A stretch of 18,772 nucleotides of DNA, from contig JAZMZS010000248.1 of assembly GCA_045586105.1 (NCBI GenBank), forward strand, positions 1 through 18,772. The letters run 5' to 3'. The notes beneath the pieces were generated by a model. The model made no database searches. It was not told where the DNA came from and saw only the letters and a program-made list of their open reading frames with translations. The stretch is from JAZMZS01 sp045586105. Lineage in GTDB: Bacteria > Bacillota > Clostridia > Oscillospirales > CAG-272. Both the position numbers and the translations under genes were made by a program. This document shows positions 14,220-18,772 of this stretch, one piece after another. How positions within the stretch are numbered: position 1 is the first letter of the stretch; every line of letters starts with the position of its first letter.

Positions 14220-16481
14220 ATGATTATTGAAAAGATCGAAATAGACAGCTTTGCCTCGCATAAGAACGTGAGTCTGGAGCTTGGCAGCGGAATCAACCTG
14301 ATCGAGGGTGAAAACGAATCGGGAAAGAGCAGTATTGCCGATTTTATCAAGTTTATGCTGTACGGTGTCTCGGGAAAGGCATCCGACGACCATCTTGCCG
14401 AGCGCAAGAGAGTAATGAACTTCAACGATTCGCATATCGGCGGCTCTATGACGGTGAGAACAGACGAGGGGCAGTTCCGTATCACCCGCAATCTTGCGGT
14501 AAGCGGAACGGTGCGCGAGAGCGTGCGCACTCGTATCTCGGTGCGTGACTGCGCCACGGGCGCGGAGCTTTATGAAGGAACAGAGCCGGGAGAGATGCTT
14601 CTCGGCATTCCCGAGGACGTGTTTTCGGCAAGCGTATATCTCAGCCAGCGGGGAGGGAAGGTCTCGGGCGGGTCGATCAACGAATCGATCTCAAACATAC
14701 TCTTCTCGGGTGACGAGCGTATCTCTGCCCAAAAGGCGATAGAAAGAATAGATGCGGCGAGAATTCCTCTCTTGCACAAGCACGGAAAGATCGGAAGAAT
14801 AAACGATATCAAGCAGGAGCTTTCATCTCTCGATGCCAGACTCTCCTCGGATATCGAGGCAAACGAACGCATTATCTCCCTTGAAAGTGCGCTCGCTGAG
14901 AGAAAGAAGACAAATGCGGAGCATCAGGCCAATTACGAGCTTCTCGAAAGACAGAAAAAAGCACATGAGCTTGCCCGCCTTATAGAAAAATGCGAGGCAG
15001 TCGAGGGGGCAGAGAGAGCAAAGGTGGAAAGCGAGCTCCGCCTGCTCGAGCATAAGGCGGCGGCGCATATCCCGACCGATGCCGAGGCTGACGAGCTCCG
15101 CAGCTATGCACGCTCCCTGTCATCGCTTGAAAAGAGGCAGGCATCCCTTTCATCCGAAAGGGAACGCCTCGAGCGCGAGAGAACAGCATATTCCTCCGAG
15201 CTCAGATTCGGAGAGGTGTTGGCGCGAGAGGGAAGTGACGTTGCGGAGCGTACAAGGGCTTACAGAGCAAAAGCGGGCAAGCTTACCGCAGCCGCGATAG
15301 TGCTCCTTCTGCTTGCGGCGGCAGCTGCTGCAGCCGGCTTTATAGCAAAGCCGATATCGCTGTGGCTGTGGATCGGCGCCTGTGCACTGGCGGACGTCGG
15401 CATCGCTCTTATCTTTGTCAGAGCGGCAAACGTCAAGAGGGCAAACGCGATCCTCTCTGCAGCAGGCTGTGCGGATGTCGGCGAGCTTGAGCGTGCGATA
15501 GAGCGCTACGGAATGGCGACCGAGCGTATAAGCGCGCTGAACGCGGCGCTTGAGAGCAACAGGGAGCAGACGGCAGAGCTGAGAGGAATATTTACGGCCC
15601 AAAGACAGAGGCTCGGCAGCTTCCTTGCTGAAATGGATATAGATGAGATGCCTGCGGATGCAGAGTCTCTGCAGGACATAGAACAGGCGTTCATACACAG
15701 ACAGCGTACCGCCCGAGAGCTTGAAGCGGGTGCGAGAGAAAAACGCGCTTATTACGAGGCTCTTCTGTCTCAGACCGAAAATGTAGACGTCGAAGCTGCC
15801 GCACGAGAGCTTGCAGAGCTCGGAGTAGAAGATCCTCTTTCGTTTGATGCACAGAAGCTTGAGCAGAACATAAGGTTCTACCGCGATCAATCGGCTATTC
15901 TCGGAGAGCGTATCCACGCATACGAGCTCGAGCTTACCGAGCTTCGCGCCCGTTCGGTAAATCCCGCCGAGATCAAGGAGCGGATGCTTCTGCTCGAGAG
16001 CGAGCTTGCCGACTGCGAGAGAAAGCACTCGGTCTACGTTCTTGCCGCAGAATCGCTGAGGGTAGCGAGCGAGGAGCTGCGGCGCTCGGTAGCACCCGCG
16101 CTTGCGAGGATCTCGGGCGGGTATATGAGCATTCTTACCGACGGAAAATACAAGGAGATGGCTCTTGACCGCGATCTTACGCTGTCTTATGAGGCGGGCG
16201 GTGAGCAGAGACATCTTGACCACATGAGCACGGGAACACGCGATATGGCGTATCTTTCTCTCAGACTTGCCCTGGCGGACGTTATATCGGGAGAAGGAAA
16301 GCTGATCGTAATTCTTGACGAGGCAGCGGCTCATATGGATGATACAAGGGCAAAGAATCTTATGAAGCTCCTTTCCGAGAGAGCGCGCGGAGGTGCTCAG
16401 CACATACTCTTTACCTGCCACGGCAGAGAGGCAGAGGTGCTCGGAGAGATCGGAGCGGAGTTTGAACATATAAAGCTTTAA
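14220..16481 (+). CDS. yhaN: YhaN-like SMC/Rad50-type ATPase with internal membrane hairpin
   Basis: 753 residues. Walker A GENESGKSS at 30-38; long Glu/Arg/Leu-rich coiled-coil arms on both sides of the centre; ABC signature region STGTRDMAYLSLRLAL near 669-684; Walker B VILDEAAAHMDD near 697-708 with the catalytic Glu after Asp. At about residues 353-405 the arm is interrupted by two hydrophobic helices (VLLLLAAAAAAAGFIA and SLWLWIGACALADVGIALIF), where Rad50/SbcC would carry the hinge or zinc hook; no CxxC hook is seen. YhaN proteins are known for such an arrangement, but this one is shorter than the ~960-residue Bacillus protein as I remember it. Preceded by GGGAGG, 13 bases after the phosphoesterase stop. 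The two should form a nuclease-ATPase complex, possibly membrane-tethered. Confidence 0.87.
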   Translation: MIIEKIEIDSFASHKNVSLELGSGINLIEGENESGKSSIADFIKFMLYGVSGKASDDHLAERKRVMNFNDSHIGGSMTVRTDEGQFRITRNLAVSGTVRESVRTRISVRDCATGAELYEGTEPGEMLLGIPEDVFSASVYLSQRGGKVSGGSINESISNILFSGDERISAQKAIERIDAARIPLLHKHGKIGRINDIKQELSSLDARLSSDIEANERIISLESALAERKKTNAEHQANYELLERQKKAHELARLIEKCEAVEGAERAKVESELRLLEHKAAAHIPTDAEADELRSYARSLSSLEKRQASLSSERERLERERTAYSSELRFGEVLAREGSDVAERTRAYRAKAGKLTAAAIVLLLLAAAAAAAGFIAKPISLWLWIGACALADVGIALIFVRAANVKRANAILSAAGCADVGELERAIERYGMATERISALNAALESNREQTAELRGIFTAQRQRLGSFLAEMDIDEMPADAESLQDIEQAFIHRQRTARELEAGAREKRAYYEALLSQTENVDVEAAARELAELGVEDPLSFDAQKLEQNIRFYRDQSAILGERIHAYELELTELRARSVNPAEIKERMLLLESELADCERKHSVYVLAAESLRVASEELRRSVAPALARISGGYMSILTDGKYKEMALDRDLTLSYEAGGEQRHLDHMSTGTRDMAYLSLRLALADVISGEGKLIVILDEAAAHMDDTRAKNLMKLLSERARGGAQHILFTCHGREAEVLGEIGAEFEHIKL

Positions 16482-16493
16482 GGAGCAAGTAAT

Positions 16494-17264
16494 ATGAAAA
16501 AGATAGCAGTTATTACGGGTGCGAGCTCGGGAATGGGACGTGATTTCGTCCGACAGATAGACAAGCATGAAGTATTTGACGAGGTCTGGGTCATAGCACG
16601 CCGCCGCGAGAGGCTCGAGGAGCTGTCGGGCGAGTGTGCCTTCCCGATAAAGGCAATACCGCTCGATCTTACCGACCCCGCATCCTTTACAGAGTATTCC
16701 GCCCTGCTTGAAGAGGAGAAGCCCGACGTAGCACTGCTCGTCAACTGCTCGGGCTTTGGAAAATTCGGCAGATACGACGATATCGAAATGCAGGACAAGA
16801 TGGGCATGATCGACCTTAACTGCAAGGCGCTGGTTCAGTTGACTGAACTCACTCTGCCTTATATGAATAAGGGAGCGCACATCATCCAGCTCGACTCGCT
16901 CTCCTCATTCCAGCCCGTTCCGTATATCGGCGTTTACGGAGCTACCAAGGCGTTCGTGCTCTCCTATTCGCGCTCGCTCGACCGCGAGCTTCGCGGCAGA
17001 GGGATACGCGTGTGCGCCGTATGCCCCGGCTGGGTTCGTACCGAGTTTTTCGACAGAGCTAAGACGAAAAACGAAAAGGCAGTTACCTACTACAATAAGG
17101 TCTGGGAATCCGCCGACGTAGTAAAGACCGCCCTGCGCGACGCTTACCGCGGCAAGGACGTCTCTATCCACGGCTTTTCGGTGCGCGCGCAGGTCTTTGC
17201 CACCAAGCTCCTGCCCCACTCGCTCGTTATGAACATATGGCTCAAACAGCAAGGGCACAAATAG
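16494..17264 (+). CDS. Short-chain dehydrogenase/reductase (classical SDR)
   Basis: 256 residues, normal for a classical SDR. The NAD(P)-binding glycine motif TGASSGMG is at 8-15, the NNAG-equivalent is NCSG at 84-87, and the catalytic residues are Ser135 and Tyr148-x3-Lys152 (YGATK). RRRERLEEL after strand 2 suggests NADP preference. Later PGWVRTEFF (Pro-Gly motif) is typical. The C-terminus has a basic/hydrophobic extension resembling membrane-associated SDRs. AAGGAG precedes the ATG, 12 bases after the ATPase stop, so it is co-transcribed although functionally unrelated to DNA repair. The substrate is not deducible. Confidence 0.9.
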   Translation: MKKIAVITGASSGMGRDFVRQIDKHEVFDEVWVIARRRERLEELSGECAFPIKAIPLDLTDPASFTEYSALLEEEKPDVALLVNCSGFGKFGRYDDIEMQDKMGMIDLNCKALVQLTELTLPYMNKGAHIIQLDSLSSFQPVPYIGVYGATKAFVLSYSRSLDRELRGRGIRVCAVCPGWVRTEFFDRAKTKNEKAVTYYNKVWESADVVKTALRDAYRGKDVSIHGFSVRAQVFATKLLPHSLVMNIWLKQQGHK

Positions 17265-17284
17265 AATAGAATAGAATGGAATAG
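17260..17284. repeat. Pentanucleotide repeat (AATAG)5
   Basis: Five head-to-tail 5-bp units, four AATAG and one AATGG. The stop codon of the dehydrogenase (17262-17264) lies within the first unit, so slippage would fall in the 3' untranslated region. Confidence 0.9.
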
Positions 17285-17291
17285 TCAGACG

Positions 17292-17328
17292 CGGGGGAAA
17301 ACCTTTTCTCGAAAAAGGTTTTCCCCCG
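17292..17328. repeat. Perfect 16-bp hairpin, REP-like element / possible terminator
   Basis: Left arm 17292-17307 and right arm 17313-17328 pair perfectly (CGGGGGAAAACCTTTT), loop of five bases. No T-run directly follows; instead there is TACCCCTTTTCC. This form of G/A-rich palindrome followed by ACCCCTTTTCCAAAAA resembles a dispersed repeat I have seen downstream of genes in gut Clostridia. It may terminate or stabilise the dehydrogenase transcript. Confidence 0.65.
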
Positions 17329-17524
17329 TACCCCTTTTCCAAAAAGCTTTATGCACTTCATGCTTATGGGGTGCTTTTTGTCTGCCCCAAGCTCGCCCCG
17401 CTTGGACTGTCCCGCCCGTTTTCTTGCATCGCAAGAAAAGGATACTTATCGAATAAAGTACCACTTATCCGTGCAATAATCAACCGAAAGGGAATCATCG
17501 TCGCGTTTTCGGGAACGATCGTAG

Positions 17525-17565
17525 AAAAACCGCACGCAAGCCATTACGGCGTGCGTGCGGTTTTT
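17525..17565. terminator. Strong intrinsic terminator, bidirectional
   Basis: 14-bp perfect stem (AAAAACCGCACGCA at 17525-17538, complement at 17552-17565) with a 13-nt loop, followed on the plus strand by a total run of seven T (17561-17567). On the minus strand the stem ends in five U. It sits between the plus-strand YhaO/YhaN operon and the minus-strand genes. Confidence 0.88.
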
Positions 17566-17736
17566 TTATCGCACAGGAAATTACGTAAATTATGCATGCG
17601 CAGAATGCCCCTCCGCCCACACGTCCTCGAGCCTCGCTTGCATAAATTGCGCAATACGTCAGATCGATCGCGAGTCGTCGGCGATCACGTATGAAAATAC
17701 GCTCACGCCTCCTCCCGCTCCGATCTTAGTCTTGTA

Positions 17737-18201
17737 TCAATCGATGATGTCCTCGACAAATTTTACAAGCTCGTTCTCAATACCGCATACCTTGTCCTTC
17801 GCCTGCTTGAGCTTGACGGTTGCGGCGTTTATGGTGTGGCTCGCACCGTTTTTGGCATAAGTGACCGCATATCCCATCCTGTCCCTTGCGTGGGTAAGCT
17901 TACGCGCAGCCTTTTCCTTGTAGTACGGCTTTTTCAGCAGAACTGCGGTATACAGCCTTTTTGCCGTGGAGATCTGGTCGTTGAGAAGTCCGAAGCTCGT
18001 TATCGTGTAGGTGTGGACGTTTTTCTCGCCCCGCTCGGTCTCGTGTGTGGAATTCTTGTATCCGAGCTTGAACAGGGGCGTGTGGTATACCGTCTCATCG
18101 TTGTGCTTTTCCACTCTGTAAGGAACGGCAAGAGATACTGCATAGCCTGCGAGAAGAGCAGCCTTTGCCGCCTTGAGCGTCTTATCTGCAAAATTACTCA
18201 T
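17737..18201 (-). CDS. Hypothetical protein, 154 residues
   Basis: I do not recognise this protein. It has no signal peptide. The first ~30 residues form a mildly hydrophobic segment (AAKAALLAGYAVSLAVPY), the middle is Tyr/His/Thr-rich with KNVHTYTITSFG at about 60-71, and the C-terminal half is Lys/Ala-rich and helical (KEKAARKLTHARDRMGYAVT, later KLKQAKDKVCGIENELVKFV), suggesting an amphipathic or coiled-coil part. Start at 18201 with AAAGGA nine bases upstream. It lies 21 bases after the 76-residue gene and is probably the last gene of that unit, ended by the terminator at 17525-17565. Confidence 0.75.
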   Translation of the reverse strand: MSNFADKTLKAAKAALLAGYAVSLAVPYRVEKHNDETVYHTPLFKLGYKNSTHETERGEKNVHTYTITSFGLLNDQISTAKRLYTAVLLKKPYYKEKAARKLTHARDRMGYAVTYAKNGASHTINAATVKLKQAKDKVCGIENELVKFVEDIID

Positions 18202-18222
18202 GATTTTCGTTTCCTTTCGGTT

Positions 18223-18453
18223 TTAATGTCTGTAATCCTTCAGCTTTATCGTGTATTCGTCATAAATGCGTATGTATTTTTTGTATACCGCCTCGCTGAT
18301 CCTGCCCTCGGTATAAAGTGCCTCGGCTCTCTCGGCTATACGCCGTCTGTCATTGTGCGCGGGCTCCTTGTAGTTGTTTTGAAGGTTGATCTTCATGCTT
18401 TCCACGATCCCCTCAAGCTCACGCTCACCCTTTGATCTGAACAGCTTAATCAT
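18223..18453 (-). CDS. Small hypothetical protein, 76 residues
   Basis: Unrecognised. Highly charged, helical-looking cytoplasmic protein without hydrophobic segment (IVESMKINLQNNYKEPAH, then RRRIAERAEALYTEGRISEA); the middle resembles a short helix-turn-helix or helical hairpin but no family signature is seen. Its ATG (18453) overlaps the stop of the upstream membrane-protein gene by eight bases, indicating translational coupling and arguing that it is a real gene. Confidence 0.72.
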   Translation of the reverse strand: MIKLFRSKGERELEGIVESMKINLQNNYKEPAHNDRRRIAERAEALYTEGRISEAVYKKYIRIYDEYTIKLKDYRH

Positions 18454-18772
18454 CTTCTACCCCGCTATCATCATTGTCATCATCCTCATCATCGTCATCA
18501 TTTTCATCTGCGCCGCCATCCCTGCCGATATATCTGACGGGAGCTCTCACACGTGTGCGCCGCGGCGCGATGCGTCTTTGCTCAGCTCGCTTCCTTTTGC
18601 GCAGAGCACGGCGGAGCACAAAGAACAGCACCGCACCCGCTCCCGCTGCCAGAAGCAGAGCGATAAGCAGATAGACCGCAGAGCCGCCCTCGCTTTTTTC
18701 GATATCCTCAATGATCTCTTCTATGGTGGGGATGAACAGTACCCCCGTTGTTCTGAAGGTGCATACAGGCAC
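18446..18772 (-). CDS. Membrane protein, C-terminal 108 residues (5' end outside window)
   Basis: The frame is open to the right edge; a GTG at the edge is not a convincing start. What is visible: an extracytoplasmic-looking stretch ending in IPTIEEIIEDIEKSEGG, one transmembrane helix (AVYLLIALLLAAGAGAVLFF), a strongly basic stop-transfer segment (RRALRKRKRAEQRR), then a linker and a poly-acidic tail (NDDDDEDDDNDD) encoded partly by GAT/GAC triplet repeats. The charge pattern predicts the C-terminus in the cytoplasm. The layout resembles the end of a single-pass sorted or lipid-exposed protein whose main domain lies outside. Family unknown. Confidence 0.7.
   Translation of the reverse strand: MPVCTFRTTGVLFIPTIEEIIEDIEKSEGGSAVYLLIALLLAAGAGAVLFFVLRRALRKRKRAEQRRIAPRRTRVRAPVRYIGRDGGADENDDDDEDDDNDDSGVEDD

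Larger units (their letters stand above)
17265..17736. other. Hairpin-rich non-coding region between convergent operons
   Basis: No credible gene in 472 bases; the open frames here have no good ribosome site and cross the hairpins. Contents in order: the AATAG repeat, a 16-bp perfect hairpin (17292-17328), a T/C-rich tail with AAAAAGC/GCTTTTT arms (17341-17347, 17373-17379), a 9-bp hairpin (17419-17427 with 17431-17439, loop ATC) and the strong terminator at 17525-17565. Downstream of about 17580 I see nothing further. Confidence 0.7.

Noticed and set aside
15150..16880. Long open frame (576 codons) on the minus strand across the ATPase and dehydrogenase genes
   Set aside because: It is antisense to two proteins with intact family motifs and has no ribosome site or recognisable domain; its length follows from the codon bias of the real genes.
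17371..17694. Plus-strand open frame of 107 codons in the hairpin-rich gap
   Set aside because: It runs through the terminator stem and another hairpin, lacks a ribosome site, and its translation has no family features.
1..18772. tRNA, rRNA, CRISPR, transposase or phage genes
   Set aside because: None seen on either strand; no cloverleaf, repeat-spacer array or integrase/transposase motif was recognisable.

Overview
The window looks like chromosomal DNA of an anaerobic, probably gut-associated member of the Clostridia (Bacillota). Supporting this are strong purine-rich Shine-Dalgarno sites (GGAGG, AAGGAG), consensus sigma-A promoters, a YhaO/YhaN-type exonuclease pair, BspA-like leucine-rich-repeat lipoproteins and surface lipoproteins with Thr/Asp/Glu-rich linkers. 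This assignment is inferred from gene style; no rRNA or other marker gene is present. Base composition looks moderate and even along the window, with no obvious foreign block.

Region 1 (1-6984) is a fructan-utilisation locus. On the minus strand, a cytoplasmic GH32 fructosidase (2268-3827) overlaps the start of a much larger surface lipoprotein GH32 (2278 down to the left edge, truncated there) that carries two tandem lectin-like domains. Divergent from them, an AraC-family regulator (3982-4782) overlaps a PfkB-type fructokinase (4779-5681) by ATGA. The divergent intergenic region holds two strong promoters and a 19-bp-spaced direct repeat that looks like an AraC-type operator. A bidirectional terminator (5764-5807) separates the fructokinase from a convergent GH172 (formerly DUF2961) enzyme (5929-6984), a family that acts on alpha-fructofuranosides, difructose dianhydrides and arabinofuranosides. 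The likely flow is: fructan cut at the surface, oligosaccharides imported by a transporter not seen here, cut inside by GH32 and GH172, and fructose phosphorylated by the kinase.

Region 2 (7187-12917, minus strand) reads as a run of uracil-DNA glycosylase (family 4), two paralogous lipoprotein esterases, and a leucine-rich-repeat lipoprotein. The two esterases share an 85-bp identical stretch in their linker DNA, although the flanking sequence has diverged. A REP-like palindrome lies between this cluster and GH172.

Region 3 (13058-17264, plus strand) is a compact operon: SbcD/YhaO-like phosphoesterase, YhaN-like SMC-type ATPase with an internal membrane hairpin, and a short-chain dehydrogenase. 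It starts from a promoter back-to-back with that of the glycosylase.

Region 4 (17265-17736) is non-coding and rich in hairpins: a pentanucleotide repeat, a long perfect hairpin and a strong terminator. Region 5 (17737-18772, minus strand) holds three tightly packed genes I do not recognise: the C-terminus of a membrane protein with an acidic tail, a 76-residue protein and a 154-residue protein.
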